A DNA stretch of 60,434 nucleotides from Hassallia byssoidea VB512170 (GTDB lineage Bacteria; Cyanobacteriota; Cyanobacteriia; Cyanobacteriales; Nostocaceae). The position numbers were made by a program, and so were the translations under genes. The DNA lies in NCBI RefSeq assembly GCF_000817785.2, contig NZ_JTCM02000031.1:1-60434 (forward strand), given 5' to 3'. This document shows positions 8,151 through 18,588 of this stretch, one piece after another (positions within the stretch are counted from its first letter, which is position 1; each line of letters starts with the position of its first letter). Below the pieces are notes generated by a model. It had not been told where the DNA came from. It saw only the letters and a program-made list of their open reading frames with translations, and did no database searches.

Positions 8151-8821
8151 TATTATATTTACTAGTGCGTCAGTAACAATAGTTACAAAATAGCAATTAA
8201 TTTCAAACGATAAGTTTTAAATCTTAACAGCATAAGAAAAAGAACTATCCAACAAACATACTTTATGCGATAGTTCGTATTGCTGTTTTTGTGGAGAGAG
8301 TAGCAAACGCTTGTTTTATTGCCGGATCTAGCAACAAATCTTGTTATGAATTACGTACATTAGAAATTTTCGCTTTCTTAGTCTATAAATAACTGAGTAA
8401 TTTGCTTTTATTATTATGTATCGAATGCTATCGCTGTTTGAGGAACTTCAGTAGAAAAAAGTCTTGAATCCTCTGACCGCATCGATAATATTACTTAAGT
8501 TCAAGCAGTAGAAATTTTATTGTTGTTTCAAAAATCACTTTATCTTGTCTCCATCTTTTTTCATTTTGTCTGCGTGCAAGTTTTCTGGTTGATCGTGTAA
8601 AGCCTGTATGCCTTTCTCTAGCTGCACTCTGGCTTTTGAACTGGATAATAACACATGTGAACGAAAAGATATGTATGTTAAAATATTCGGCTTTTATGAA
8701 AAAATGATGACGAAAATTTTAAAACTATATTGCATCTTCTGAAAATTCGTTATAAATTATTAACTAATAGGGGAATAATTTAATTTGTAGTGTAAAAAGC
8801 TAAATCAAATTTAAGTAAATA

Positions 8822-8861
8822 CGCTGTTTCAGCTTTAATTTAATGTGAAGCCGAAACAGCG
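8822..8861. repeat. Long hairpin, 14-bp arms
   Basis: CGCTGTTTCAGCTT pairs with AAGCCGAAACAGCG across a 12-base loop with one mismatch. No T-run on either side, so more likely an RNA structure or a palindromic repeat than a terminator. Confidence 0.6.
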
Positions 8862-9041
8862 CATGAGGTATAGTTATGTTTTTCAAGTAATTATTCCGAA
8901 TGTGAAACAGAAAAAATCCTCATTGAAAAGTATATTTGACTGCACTTTTAGAAACGATTATGTTAATACTACTTACATGAAAAAATAAATGATTTAATTC
9001 AGTATAAATACAATTTATCAAAATAACCAAAAATTTTAGAT

Positions 9042-9062
9042 AAGCTGCTCAAAAAGCAGCTT
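9042..9062 (+). terminator. Terminator-like hairpin upstream of the invertase
   Basis: AAGCTGCT-CAAAA-AGCAGCTT, perfect 8-bp arms, followed by TATCTGCTATTTTT. It could end a short upstream transcript or act as an attenuator in the invertase leader. The sequence GCTGCTCAAAAA recurs at about 9102. Confidence 0.45.
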
Positions 9063-9213
9063 TATCTGCTATTTTTGGATAAATTATTAGCTGATTGTAT
9101 TGCTGCTCAAAAAATTGTCTTTGTTATGATCGGAATAGCAAAAATAATAATCAGGGCACATCTACCACAAGACACAATATAAGTACAAAATCTAAACGGA
9201 GATATAAAGAGCG

Positions 9214-10665
9214 ATGCAACTAAACGAATTAGTAACAATTAAAAGTGTAGACCAAGAAGCATGGGAAGCACTAGAGAAATCGATTCTTTACTATCAAGGG
9301 CGTCCCGTGGGCACGGTAGCCGCCTATGATGTATCAGTAGAAGCGCTCAATTATGACCAGTGTTTTATTCGAGATTTTGTTTCTTCTGCGTTACTTTTTC
9401 TGATTAAAGGCAGAGCAGAAATTGTGCGTAATTTTCTCGAAGAAACCTTAAAGTTACAGCCGAAAGAAAGAGAATTAGATGCTTATAAGCCAGGTAGGGG
9501 TTTGATTCCAGCTAGCTTCAAAGTTGTATCTCACAAAGGAGAAGAATATTTAGAAGCTGATTTCGGCGAACACGCGATCGCCAGAGTGACACCTGTTGAT
9601 TCTTGTCTGTGGTGGATGATTTTATTGCGTGCTTATGTCATCTCTACCAAAGATTTTTCTCTAGCTTATCAACCTGAATTCCAAAAAGGTATCAGGTTAA
9701 TTATGGAACTTTGCTTGGCAACTCGCTTTGATATGTATCCAACGCTGTTAGTTCCAGATGGTGCTTGTATGATTGACCGTCGTCTAGGTATCTACGGGCA
9801 TCCTTTAGAAATTCAAACTCTATTTTATGCTGCATTGCGTGCGGCTCGCGAGTTATTAATTTGTAAAGGCAATCAAGATATTGTCGAAGCAATTGATAAC
9901 CGCTTACCTCTATTATGCGCTCATATTCGTCAGCATTATTGGATAGATATCAATCGCCTAAATGCAATTTATCGCTTTAAGGGTGAAGAATATGGCAAAA
10001 CAGCGGTTAATCTTTTCAATGTATATGCAGATTCTCTTCCCTATTATGAATTAGATAAGTGGTTGCCAAAAAAAGGTGGTTATCTAGCAGGTAATGTTGG
10101 ACCCTCGCAGCTAGATACTCGCTTTTTTTCAGTCGGAAACTTGATGGCGATCGTTTCCGATCTGGCAAGCGTTGAGCAATCGCAAGCGATTATGAATCTC
10201 ATTGAGAAACGATGGGACGATTTAGTGGGAGATATGCCGATGAAAATCTGTTTCCCCGCTTTGGAAAATGATGAATACAGAACTGTAACTGGATGTGACC
10301 CCAAAAATATTCCTTGGTCTTATCATAACGGTGGCAGCTGGCCCGTTTTAATGTGGATGTTGGCAGCAGCAGCGGTAAAAACTAACAGAACAAATCTCGC
10401 ACAAATGGCGATTGAAATTGCCGAAGCACGTTTGAGTGATGATGAATGGCCCGAATATTATGATGGGAAAAAAGGACGACTGATGGGTAAGCAAGCCAGG
10501 AAATTTCAAACCTGGACTATTACTGGATTTTTATTGGCAAAAGAACTAATGGCAAACCCTTCTTATTTACCATTAGTCAGTTTTGATGAATTACCTCCAG
10601 AAGTAGTTTCTAGAGCGTGTGAGTTTGAAATCAACAGTGTAGATACTTACACTTCTCGCGCTTAA
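9214..10665 (+). CDS. Neutral/alkaline invertase, GH100
   Basis: 483-residue glycoside hydrolase family 100 enzyme that splits sucrose into glucose and fructose in the cytoplasm. The catalytic pair falls at the family positions: Asp188 in [12 protein letters not shown] and Glu414 in DEWPEYYDG, the same numbers I recall for Anabaena InvA. The (alpha/alpha)6-barrel signatures [15 protein letters not shown] and [15 protein letters not shown] are intact. Anabaena has two such genes (invA, invB), one needed in heterocysts; I cannot tell which this is. GGAG lies eight bases before the ATG. A hairpin terminator follows. Confidence 0.93.
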   Translation: MQLNELVTIKSVDQEAWEALEKSILYYQGRPVGTVAAYDVSVEALNYDQCFIRDFVSSALLFLIKGRAEIVRNFLEETLKLQPKERELDAYKPGRGLIPASFKVVSHKGEEYLEADFGEHAIARVTPVDSCLWWMILLRAYVISTKDFSLAYQPEFQKGIRLIMELCLATRFDMYPTLLVPDGACMIDRRLGIYGHPLEIQTLFYAALRAARELLICKGNQDIVEAIDNRLPLLCAHIRQHYWIDINRLNAIYRFKGEEYGKTAVNLFNVYADSLPYYELDKWLPKKGGYLAGNVGPSQLDTRFFSVGNLMAIVSDLASVEQSQAIMNLIEKRWDDLVGDMPMKICFPALENDEYRTVTGCDPKNIPWSYHNGGSWPVLMWMLAAAAVKTNRTNLAQMAIEIAEARLSDDEWPEYYDGKKGRLMGKQARKFQTWTITGFLLAKELMANPSYLPLVSFDELPPEVVSRACEFEINSVDTYTSRA

Positions 10666-10691
10666 ATAAGTAGTCTAAAGTCCAGTTGATG

Positions 10692-10710
10692 GGCTGCTTA
10701 GGCAGCCTTT
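10692..10710 (+). terminator. Terminator of the invertase gene
   Basis: GGCTGC-TTAG-GCAGCC followed by TTTAT, 27 bases past the stop codon. Confidence 0.75.
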
Positions 10711-10790
10711 ATCCTTGAAGAATTTTCCAAATTTATTTTTTATCGGTTAACAACTCTATATAGCAATCCGTTTAGGAATCGTGAAAAACA

Positions 10791-10823
10791 AGATACCCGA
10801 CTTCTTTAAGAAGTCGGGTATCT
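10791..10823. terminator. Perfect 16-bp-arm palindrome between convergent genes
   Basis: AGATACCCGACTTCTT, one base, then its exact complement. It lies between the invertase (+) and the small membrane protein (-) and can serve as terminator for both strands. The same type of sequence is a common cyanobacterial intergenic repeat. Confidence 0.8.
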
Positions 10824-10838
10824 GAAGAATTTAGATTT

Positions 10839-11039
10839 TTAAGATATATATACTAGTTTTATCTCCTTGTCATCAGCTGGATGATGATAAGTAATGACTG
10901 CTGATTGGTTAAGTTGGCTAATGGGGGCAGGTTTCATTTCTCCCCGAAAGTCTAGCAACTGGACAAGAATTAGGTAGGCGATCGCTAAAATTATCGAAAT
11001 TGCACCTGTAATAATTGCCACTATTTTTGAACGTTCCAT
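10839..11039 (-). CDS. Small single-pass membrane protein
   Basis: 66 residues with one strong transmembrane helix (about residues 7-27, IVAIITGAISIILAIAYLI) and a short polar tail. It starts 22 bases after the DUF1995 gene and reads the same way, so they probably share a transcript. No family name is known to me. Confidence 0.65.
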   Translation of the reverse strand: MERSKIVAIITGAISIILAIAYLILVQLLDFRGEMKPAPISQLNQSAVITYHHPADDKEIKLVYIS

Positions 11040-11061
11040 TACATATTCCTGTTAATAAAAT

Positions 11062-11793
11062 TTAACTACTCAACGCTTTGAGGAAACGTTGCAAATTCTT
11101 GAATATACTGGGCTTTTTCGTGCGTGTACCATCAGTTGAGGTTTGCGATTTTTTTGCTAGAATCAGATCCACCTCGTCACCGGCTGGTTTATTGGGTAAA
11201 TCGGCTATTTTTTCGTAATTACCGCTTTTTTGTACCCAGACTTCCCACTGTTGAGGGTAGCAGCGAAATACACCTGTTTCATCATCTACAGGACGCAGGT
11301 AGTAACATGATTCAAGGGTGCTAATGAAGCGATCGCGGACTTGTCTTGCTGCATAACCGATACCCACAACTCCAGCATCATCTAAGCGAGGATTTAAAAG
11401 GACAAAAGGGCGATCGCCTATATATTCACATAGTTTTTCCAGCTGTGGCACTTCTACAGAAGTGGGAGCGATAAATAAGAAAATTTCGTCTTCTGGCTGA
11501 ATTTTTGATTCTAGGGAAGCAACTCTACCACTGCCAATATCTTCAATTTTAAATGGTACATCTGCCCAGTCGCGACGGGCAAGAGCCGCAGCACCCGCAT
11601 CGGTAAAGAATATTTTCAGACGAGAATCATATGATTGAAAAGCTGGTAAAAATTGCTCCGCGACTGACATATGTTTGAGTTCTGGGAAGACTAACTCAAC
11701 TTGCAGACGTTTATAACCATCTGTTAGCGCAGCTTGGGTAGCGACTTGTGCTTGAGCGATCGCGTCTTCTAAAGTATTAGGAAGTTCAGCCAT
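11062..11793 (-). CDS. DUF1995 family protein
   Basis: 243 residues of the DUF1995 family found in cyanobacteria and plant plastids (the plant relative LPA3 takes part in photosystem II assembly). Typical features are the N-terminal LEDAIAQAQVATQAAL helix, ELVFPELK, and the central LFIAPTSVEVPQLEKLCE segment. The family is clear; a role in photosystem assembly is inferred from the plant protein only. Confidence 0.8.
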   Translation of the reverse strand: MAELPNTLEDAIAQAQVATQAALTDGYKRLQVELVFPELKHMSVAEQFLPAFQSYDSRLKIFFTDAGAAALARRDWADVPFKIEDIGSGRVASLESKIQPEDEIFLFIAPTSVEVPQLEKLCEYIGDRPFVLLNPRLDDAGVVGIGYAARQVRDRFISTLESCYYLRPVDDETGVFRCYPQQWEVWVQKSGNYEKIADLPNKPAGDEVDLILAKKSQTSTDGTRTKKPSIFKNLQRFLKALSS

Positions 11794-11897
11794 TTTAAAC
11801 GATTTTAGGTTTTATAAAGAATAAATTGATTTGTTACCATCAATGAATTGAGTAGCTCTGTCTGTGAAATTATGAATTATGAATTATAAATTAATAA

Positions 11898-13046
11898 TTA
11901 TTTGGTCAACCTTTGCAAAATTTGCTTGAACACCATCGCTACCCAATCTACATCAGCGGAAGTGGTTTCGCGTCCTAAACTCATGCGAATTGCTCCTAAT
12001 GCAGCTTTTTCTGAATAACCCATCGCTAACAATATCGGACTTGGACTAAGTTTACCACTATTACAAGCAGCACCTGCACTAATACCAATGCCAGCTAAAT
12101 TCATCATTCGTACTAAAGTTTTACCGCTGAGTTTTTCCCCATCAGCGTATTGCAGACAGAAACTGACATGATGAGGTAAGCGGTAAATCATATCGCCTGT
12201 AGGTATTAAACCAGGAATATCGGCTAATTGGGAAAACAAGCGATCGCGTAATTTAATTAAACGTGGTGTTTCCGTTACTATTTCTTGCGTTGCTAATTCC
12301 GCTGCCACACCAAATCCGGCAATATTTGGCACTGCTTGCGTACCTGAACGCAGTCGCATTTCTTGCCCTCCACCACTCAACAAAGGCGCTAAATCTACAC
12401 CAGGACGGACATACAGCGCTCCTGCACCTTGGCATCCATAGATTTTATGGCTGGATAGACTAAGTAAATCTACAGCGAGTGTTTGTACGTTTATTGGCAA
12501 GCGTCCGGCAACTTGCACAGCATCTGTGTGGAATATGACGTTGTGCGATCGCGCAATATTTCCTAATTCGGCTATTGGTTGGACTGTTCCAACTTCACTT
12601 TGACCGTAAATCACGGAAATCAGCACGGTGTTAGGTTGCAACGCTGCTTCTAAATCTACAGGATTTACTGTACCTTTCGCATCCACCGGCAAGCGGGTTA
12701 TTTGCCAACCCCACATTTCCAATAATCGCGCAGGTTCAGAAATCGCAGAATGTTCCACACTGGATATTATCATATGTTGGGGAACCGCGTACAAACGGGC
12801 GATACCCATAATTGCCAGATTATCAGCTTCCGTACCCCCAGAGGTAAAGATAATCGATTGCGGATCGACTGCGTTTATTAATCCGGCAACCTGCATTCTC
12901 GCTTGTTCGACAATTGTTGCTGCTCGCTGTCCCCACTCGTGTAAGCTGGAAGGATTGCCCCACTGTTGAGTGAGGATTGCTTGCATTGTGGCGATCGCTT
13001 CAGAACGAGTGGGAGTAGTCGCACTGTAATCTAAATAAATTTGCAT
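11898..13046 (-). CDS. Cysteine desulfurase, NifS/IscS family
   Basis: PLP enzyme that takes sulfur from cysteine for Fe-S clusters and other thio-cofactors. From the ATG at 13046 it has 382 residues. The ORF is open to 13145, but those 33 codons match nothing in the family, while MQIYLDYSATTPTR is the usual N-terminus. The PLP lysine lies in SSHKIYG and the sulfur-accepting cysteine in SAGAACNSG. It is divergent from the PLD lipoprotein gene. It is a stand-alone gene with no iscU or nif neighbour, so the target pathway is open. Confidence 0.9.
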   Translation of the reverse strand: MQIYLDYSATTPTRSEAIATMQAILTQQWGNPSSLHEWGQRAATIVEQARMQVAGLINAVDPQSIIFTSGGTEADNLAIMGIARLYAVPQHMIISSVEHSAISEPARLLEMWGWQITRLPVDAKGTVNPVDLEAALQPNTVLISVIYGQSEVGTVQPIAELGNIARSHNVIFHTDAVQVAGRLPINVQTLAVDLLSLSSHKIYGCQGAGALYVRPGVDLAPLLSGGGQEMRLRSGTQAVPNIAGFGVAAELATQEIVTETPRLIKLRDRLFSQLADIPGLIPTGDMIYRLPHHVSFCLQYADGEKLSGKTLVRMMNLAGIGISAGAACNSGKLSPSPILLAMGYSEKAALGAIRMSLGRETTSADVDWVAMVFKQILQRLTK

Positions 13047-13161
13047 ATTATATTGCGGGAGAACACACGCTGGCAACTTTTGACATTTGGCTAATTCTGC
13101 GTTGAAAAACTTTCTTATTTGGGAATTATAAATTTGTTCACCCAACGATTAGCAGACTAAG

Positions 13162-14568
13162 GTGCAAATTTTTTCTACCCAAAGACATTTTTATTTTATC
13201 TTTTTACTGATACTTACTCTCGCTGGTTGTCAGCGAGTCCAGTCTGACAGTAAACGTCTTCAACCGCTACCGCAAGATTTATTAGTCAAAGTTTACTTTA
13301 ACCATTCCGAGTCTTCAGAATATAAAGAACCTTACCGACAGCAAACCCGTCTTGGGGATGATTTAGAAAAACAGATTGTTGATGCAATTTACCAAGCTAA
13401 ATCAACAGTAGATGTAGCAGTACAAGAATTGCGTCTACCCAAAGTTGCACAAGCGTTGGTTGATAGACAAAAAGCTGGAGTTAAGGTGAGATTAATTTTG
13501 GAAAACACTTATAGTCGTGCTTGGAGTAGTTTCACTGCGGCAGAAGTTGGTAAGCAAGAGTTGAGAGAAAAGGAAAGATATCAAGAATTTCGGCAATTTG
13601 TAGACATTAACAAAGATAATCAACTTAGTTCAGAGGAAATCAACCAAAGAGATGCTTTGGCGATTTTGCGTAATGCGAAAGTCCCTATAGTTGATGATAG
13701 AGCAGATAATTCACGAGGTAGCGATTTGATGCATCATAAATTTGTGATTGTCGATAATCGCATTGTGATTGTTACTTCGGCTAATTTTACCTTGAGTGAC
13801 ATTCATGGAGATTATTCTAATAATACCACTTTAGGTAACGCCAATAATTTATTGAATATCGACAGCCCAGAATTAGCGGCTTTATTCACCAAAGAGTTTA
13901 ACATCATGTGGGGCGATGGACAAGCAGGAAAATCAGATAGTAAATTTGGCTTGAAAAAACCATTACGCTTACCTGAAAAAATCAGCTTGGGTGCAAGCAA
14001 AATTACCGTGCAGTTTTCACCAACTTCCCCAACTCAACCTTGGAGTAAAAGCAGTAACGGTTTAATCGGCAAAACTTTAACTTCCGCGACAAATAACGTC
14101 GATATGGCATTATTTGTCTTTTCCGAACAGCATCTTGCTAATATCTTAGAAAATCGTCATCAAGAAAGTGTGAAAATTCGCGCTTTGATTGAACCTCAAT
14201 TCGCTTATCGTTCATATAGTGAAGCATTAGATATGATGGGTATTGCTTTCAGAAACAAATGTAAATATGAACTGAATAATCATCCTTGGCAAAATCCCAT
14301 TACCACAGTTGGTGTACCTTTATTACCCAAAGGTGATTTATTGCATCATAAATTTGCTGTCATAGATGGACAAATCGTAATTACAGGTTCTCACAATTGG
14401 TCAGAAGCGGCAAATAATGGTAATGACGAAACACTTTTAATAATCGAAAATCCTGTAGTTGCGGCTCATTATATGCGAGAATTTGAACGTCTTTATAAGA
14501 ATGCCAAAATCGGCTTACCGCCAAAGAAATTAGAGAAAATTAAAACCCAAGAAAAACAGTGTTCGTAA
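13162..14568 (+). CDS. Phospholipase D-family lipoprotein with EF-hand-like loop
   Basis: 468 residues, GTG start. A hydrophobic signal ends in the lipobox LAGC, so the mature protein is probably a membrane-anchored lipoprotein. Two HKD catalytic motifs are present: HHKFVIVD (191-198) and HHKFAVID (395-402), each followed by a Ser/Asn-rich SANFT or SHNWS, as in PLD-type nucleases and phospholipases. Between the N-lobe strands, residues 148-159 (DINKDNQLSSEE) match a calcium-binding EF-hand loop. The likely activity is hydrolysis of a phosphodiester, lipid or nucleic acid, outside the cytoplasm. Confidence 0.88.
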   Translation: MQIFSTQRHFYFIFLLILTLAGCQRVQSDSKRLQPLPQDLLVKVYFNHSESSEYKEPYRQQTRLGDDLEKQIVDAIYQAKSTVDVAVQELRLPKVAQALVDRQKAGVKVRLILENTYSRAWSSFTAAEVGKQELREKERYQEFRQFVDINKDNQLSSEEINQRDALAILRNAKVPIVDDRADNSRGSDLMHHKFVIVDNRIVIVTSANFTLSDIHGDYSNNTTLGNANNLLNIDSPELAALFTKEFNIMWGDGQAGKSDSKFGLKKPLRLPEKISLGASKITVQFSPTSPTQPWSKSSNGLIGKTLTSATNNVDMALFVFSEQHLANILENRHQESVKIRALIEPQFAYRSYSEALDMMGIAFRNKCKYELNNHPWQNPITTVGVPLLPKGDLLHHKFAVIDGQIVITGSHNWSEAANNGNDETLLIIENPVVAAHYMREFERLYKNAKIGLPPKKLEKIKTQEKQCS

Positions 14569-14578
14569 AATTTAATTC

Positions 14579-14625
14579 GTAGTGAGCGATTTATCGCTCA
14601 ATAAAAGGGCTAAAGCCCTTACTAC
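14579..14625. repeat. GTAGT...ACTAC double-hairpin repeat, copy 1
   Basis: 47 bases bounded by GTAGT and ACTAC with two inner stems (GAGCGATttATCGCTC and AGGGCtaaaGCCCT). Same architecture and length as 27341-27387. It sits between convergent genes. Confidence 0.8.
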
Positions 14626-14626
14626 A

Positions 14627-15691
14627 TTAACTTAATCGCTGACGCAACCACAAAGCAAGTAACGGTAACGCCAATTTATAACCATGTTCAGCATCATAAA
14701 TTAAACCTTTATGCTGAAGTCCAGTTAAAGCACCTTGCAAACTTCCACCACGAGAAAGACCATGTTTTTGAATGTATTCTCGACGTTGAGGTTTATCAGT
14801 CGGATCTATTGCCAAACATTCTAAAAGATGCACTTGATTTGCCGGAAGTAACATCAGTAAAGACTCAAAAGTAATCGATAAATCTTTCAGCAATCCGCTA
14901 ATTGCTTGTTCTACTTCTTGTTCTGTAATTATCCCATCTGGACAACGCAAAATTTCTAGACGACGAATCAATGCCATTGCATCACCGATGTGTCCTTGCA
15001 CGGCATTTATGAATAATTGCAATGCTTTGGAACGGAAATCAAATGTTAATTCTTGGGTTTGCAAAATTTCTCTTGTCCATAGTGCCAAAACTTCATTTGC
15101 TAAAGGAGCTAATTGCACCGTTTCTAAAGGATAATCAGTTTGGTTACTTGTTTCCGCAATCGTGGCAATTAAAATGTAACTTACTCTATCTTGCCGTTTA
15201 ATTTCTCGTCGCAGTGTCGCTTCCCATAAATTATTACGATCCCAAGAACGAATGTGAGGGAAACTCTGTAAAATCAAGATTACACGTTGTTCTGAACCTG
15301 TAACTAATTGTTGTGGTAACAAAATCAATATTTCAAATGCTTGCCATAGCTGTTTTTGGTTGAGAGAACGCAGCAGCTTAAGTTTACCGTCTTGGGGATG
15401 AAAAGCAAAAAGTTCTCTAGCTGTGTTGTCTAACCAAGCGTTAATTTCTGCTGCTTCAAAGCTTTGACTAATCGTCTCAGCCAATAATTGCAAAAATCTT
15501 TCACCATCAGTAGCGCGTATACAGTCTACCTCTAAAACGATCGCTTTCACTGCTTTTGCCGCACTTCGCACTAAGGTACGTCGTCCACTTCCAGCTACAC
15601 CCACAATCAGCAAGTCACCATCTTCAGCCAGCGCATCGACTATCCGCTGAAATTCCGCCGATCGCCCAATCAATTCTAATGAAGTAGACAT
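14627..15691 (-). CDS. AAA/STAND-like P-loop ATPase
   Basis: 354 residues. Walker A is GVAGSGRRT (residues about 31-39) and a Walker B-like strand is RVILILQSFPHI. A helical lid region and a C-terminal winged-helix-like segment (HLLECLAIDPTDKPQRREYIQKHGLSRG) follow. This layout is that of Cdc6/Orc-like or STAND-type ATPases. No effector domain is attached. Function unknown; it may be a regulator or loader. Confidence 0.7.
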   Translation of the reverse strand: MSTSLELIGRSAEFQRIVDALAEDGDLLIVGVAGSGRRTLVRSAAKAVKAIVLEVDCIRATDGERFLQLLAETISQSFEAAEINAWLDNTARELFAFHPQDGKLKLLRSLNQKQLWQAFEILILLPQQLVTGSEQRVILILQSFPHIRSWDRNNLWEATLRREIKRQDRVSYILIATIAETSNQTDYPLETVQLAPLANEVLALWTREILQTQELTFDFRSKALQLFINAVQGHIGDAMALIRRLEILRCPDGIITEQEVEQAISGLLKDLSITFESLLMLLPANQVHLLECLAIDPTDKPQRREYIQKHGLSRGGSLQGALTGLQHKGLIYDAEHGYKLALPLLALWLRQRLS

Positions 15692-15846
15692 TACACGCTT
15701 TTCGCCTTTATCGAGTCCTCACCGCTAGTGCAAGCATAGACCATTGAAAGGAACTATTGTCTGCATCAAAAAAATTAGTGTTTAAATTTTTATAACACTA
15801 TTTACTAGTGCTAAAACATATATAACACTCTCAAATATCTACAGTC

Positions 15847-18588
15847 ATGCAAGTAACAACATCTGCGGTAGGGTCATCAGAACAAACCCCAGTTTGCCAT
15901 TCTTGGGAAATGAAGGAAGCGATCGCTTTATTAGAAACCGATCCAACAACCGGATTGAGTGATGCCGTAGTTAAACAGCGTTTAGCGAAATATGGCGCAA
16001 ACGAACTTACGGCGAAGAAAAGCAAAGCTTGGTGGTTGAAGTTTCTTTTGCAATTTAACCAGCCTTTACTAATCATCTTGCTGTGTGCGGGATTAGTAAA
16101 AGCACTATCTGGCAGCTTTGTGAATGCGGGAGTGATTTGGGGTGTCACCACAACCAATGCAATTATTGGTTTCGTGCAGGAATCAAAAGCCGAAGGAGCG
16201 ATCGCTGCTTTAGCGAAAGCGATAACTACAGAAACCGTAGTTCTACGCGATGGTGAAAAATTACGCATTCCTTCGCAACAATTAGTTCCTGGGGATGTGG
16301 TGCTGCTTACCTCTGGCGATAAAGTCCCAGCAGATTTACGGTTAATTCAAGTCAAAAATCTCCAAATTGATGAATCAGCGCTGACAGGTGAATCTGTAGC
16401 GATTGAGAAAATTACCCAACCTTTAAAAACAGACACACCCCTTGCCGAACGAAAAAACATGGCGTATGCAGGTGGTTTCGTCACCTTTGGGCAGGGAATG
16501 GGTATTGTAGTTGCGACGGGTAACAATACCGAAACTGGGCGAATTTCGCAGTTAATGGAACAACATACAGATGTTTCTACTCCCTTAACTCGTAAATTCG
16601 ACAAATTCAGTCAAAATTGGTTGTATATGGTGTTGGGATTAGCAACCCTCACCTTTGTAGTTGGACTGAGTTACAGAAATTTTCAAGATGCTTTAGAAGC
16701 AGCCGTCACTTTAACTGTGAGTGCGATTCCTGAAGGTTTACCAGCCGTAGTTACAGTCACACTAGCGATCGGCGTTTCGCGAATGGCAAAGCGACACGCA
16801 ATTATCCGCAAATTGCCAGCGGTGGAGACTTTAGGAAGTGCAACTGTGATTTGTTCTGATAAAACAGGCACTTTGACGGAAAATCAAATGACGGTGCAAG
16901 CAATTTATGCGGGAGGACATCAATATAATTTAACTGGGGTCGGTTATAATCCAGAAGGGGAGATTCTAAGTGATGACATTGTTGACTTAAATCGCCAGCG
17001 CGGATTGCAAGAATGTCTGATTGCAGGTTTGTTGTGCAATGACTCGCATTTAGAAAAGAAGAATGGGAAGTGGGTAGTATTGGGAGACCCGACAGAAGGC
17101 GCGTTGATTGCATCTGCGGAAAAAGCTGGTTTTAGCCAGTCGATGCTTGCCAAGCAAATGCCCAAACTAGATGCGATTCCTTTTGAGTCAGATTTCCAGT
17201 ACATGGCGACTTTGCACGTAACTGCAAAGGGAAAGACGATTTACGTCAAAGGTTCGGTGGAAGCGATTCTCCAACGCTGTACCTTGATGCTAAATAGCGA
17301 TGGACAGACACGTCCGATGGATTGTGTAGAAACCTTACGCCAAACCACGATTGAGCGGGAAGTGAATATTATGGCACGGCAAGGCTTGCGGGTGCTAGCT
17401 TTGGCGAAAAAGCCGATGTCAAATGAGCAAACGACGGTGGATCATAATGATATAGAGACAGGATTGATTTTCCTCGGTTTGCAGGGAATGATCGATCCAC
17501 CGCGTGAAAGTGCGATTAAAGCCGTAGAAGCTTGTCAAAATGCCGGAATTCAGGTAAAGATGATTACAGGCGATCATGCAGTCACAGCACAAGCGATCGC
17601 TCGACGCATGGGAATCAATAAAAATGGTTCAGTTCTCGCTTTTAGCGGTGCAGAACTAGCGCAAATGAATCCCACCGAACTTGCACAAGTCGCTGAAGAA
17701 GGTGTAGTATTTGCCCGTGTCGCACCCGAACAGAAACTGCGTTTAGTTGAAGCTTTGCAGTCAAAAGGTGAAGTTGTCGCAATGACGGGAGATGGTGTCA
17801 ACGACGCACCCGCATTAAAACAAGCAGATATCGGCATTGCGATGGGTGGTGCAGGTACGGAAGTCGCCAAAGAAGCAGCAGATATGCTGCTAACTGATGA
17901 TAATTTCGCTTCCATTGAAGCTGCTATAGAAGAAGGACGGGCAGTTTATAAGAATCTTCTAAAAGCAATTTGCTTTATTCTCCCTGTCAACGGTGGAGAA
18001 TCGATGACAATTTTACTCAGCACTTTATTATCAAGAGACTTACCGATTTTATCGTTACAAGTTCTCTGGTTAAACATGCTCAATTCCATCACAATGACTG
18101 TACCTTTAGCCTTTGAACCTAAAGCAGCAAACGTGATGACACAACCACCACGTCATCCCAACGAACCGTTACTTTCTGGCAGTCGGGTAAAGCGGATTTT
18201 AGCAATCTCTTTGTTTAACTGGTTGGTGATTTTCGGAGTATTTGAATATATTCGTCAAACTACGGGAAATATAGATTTAGCTCGAACAATGTCGATAAAT
18301 TCCTTGATTGCGGGGCGGATTTTTTACATGCTGAGTATTAGTCAATTAGTACCGAATTTAATTGCGAAGATGGATGGAACGATTAAAGAAAATGTTGATA
18401 TTCCGGCAATTGGATTGGGAATTGTGGGAGCGATCGCTTTGCAAATTGTCTTTTCACATGTGCCTTTGATTAATCAGGTATTTTCAACTGCACCTTTGAG
18501 TTTTCAACAGTGGTTGTTCTGTCTTGCCGTGGGTTCACCGATGATTATTTGGGCAACGTTTGTGAATAGGTTAGATCCACCGAATTAA
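15847..18588 (+). CDS. P2-type cation-transporting ATPase
   Basis: 913 residues with the full P-type layout: N-terminal cation ATPase domain, actuator LTGES, phosphorylation site DKTGTLT (Asp338), KGSVE nucleotide site, [17 protein letters not shown] hinge and 8-10 membrane helices. PEGLP in M4 (Glu296), Glu718 in M5 and Asn743 in M6 align with SERCA Glu309, Glu771 and Asn796. The position equivalent to SERCA Asp800, needed for calcium in both SERCA and PMCA, is Ser747 here. The transported ion is therefore uncertain: calcium is the default annotation, but sodium, potassium or another cation is possible. Confidence 0.88.
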   Translation: MQVTTSAVGSSEQTPVCHSWEMKEAIALLETDPTTGLSDAVVKQRLAKYGANELTAKKSKAWWLKFLLQFNQPLLIILLCAGLVKALSGSFVNAGVIWGVTTTNAIIGFVQESKAEGAIAALAKAITTETVVLRDGEKLRIPSQQLVPGDVVLLTSGDKVPADLRLIQVKNLQIDESALTGESVAIEKITQPLKTDTPLAERKNMAYAGGFVTFGQGMGIVVATGNNTETGRISQLMEQHTDVSTPLTRKFDKFSQNWLYMVLGLATLTFVVGLSYRNFQDALEAAVTLTVSAIPEGLPAVVTVTLAIGVSRMAKRHAIIRKLPAVETLGSATVICSDKTGTLTENQMTVQAIYAGGHQYNLTGVGYNPEGEILSDDIVDLNRQRGLQECLIAGLLCNDSHLEKKNGKWVVLGDPTEGALIASAEKAGFSQSMLAKQMPKLDAIPFESDFQYMATLHVTAKGKTIYVKGSVEAILQRCTLMLNSDGQTRPMDCVETLRQTTIEREVNIMARQGLRVLALAKKPMSNEQTTVDHNDIETGLIFLGLQGMIDPPRESAIKAVEACQNAGIQVKMITGDHAVTAQAIARRMGINKNGSVLAFSGAELAQMNPTELAQVAEEGVVFARVAPEQKLRLVEALQSKGEVVAMTGDGVNDAPALKQADIGIAMGGAGTEVAKEAADMLLTDDNFASIEAAIEEGRAVYKNLLKAICFILPVNGGESMTILLSTLLSRDLPILSLQVLWLNMLNSITMTVPLAFEPKAANVMTQPPRHPNEPLLSGSRVKRILAISLFNWLVIFGVFEYIRQTTGNIDLARTMSINSLIAGRIFYMLSISQLVPNLIAKMDGTIKENVDIPAIGLGIVGAIALQIVFSHVPLINQVFSTAPLSFQQWLFCLAVGSPMIIWATFVNRLDPPN

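Larger units (their letters stand above)
7809..9213. other. 1.4-kb gene-free region
   Basis: No supported coding region. It holds an imperfect GC-rich remnant (about 7975-8065), a hairpin with an anti-Shine-Dalgarno loop (8125-8150), a hairpin with arms GAACTATC/GATAGTTC (8242-8276) followed by a T-rich run, a 14-bp-arm hairpin (8822-8861) and a terminator-like hairpin before the invertase (9042-9062). Such spacing of structures suggests one or more small RNAs or a decayed gene. Confidence 0.6.

Noticed and set aside
12628-12969. 113-residue ORF on plus strand
   Set aside because: Fully antisense to the cysteine desulfurase gene.
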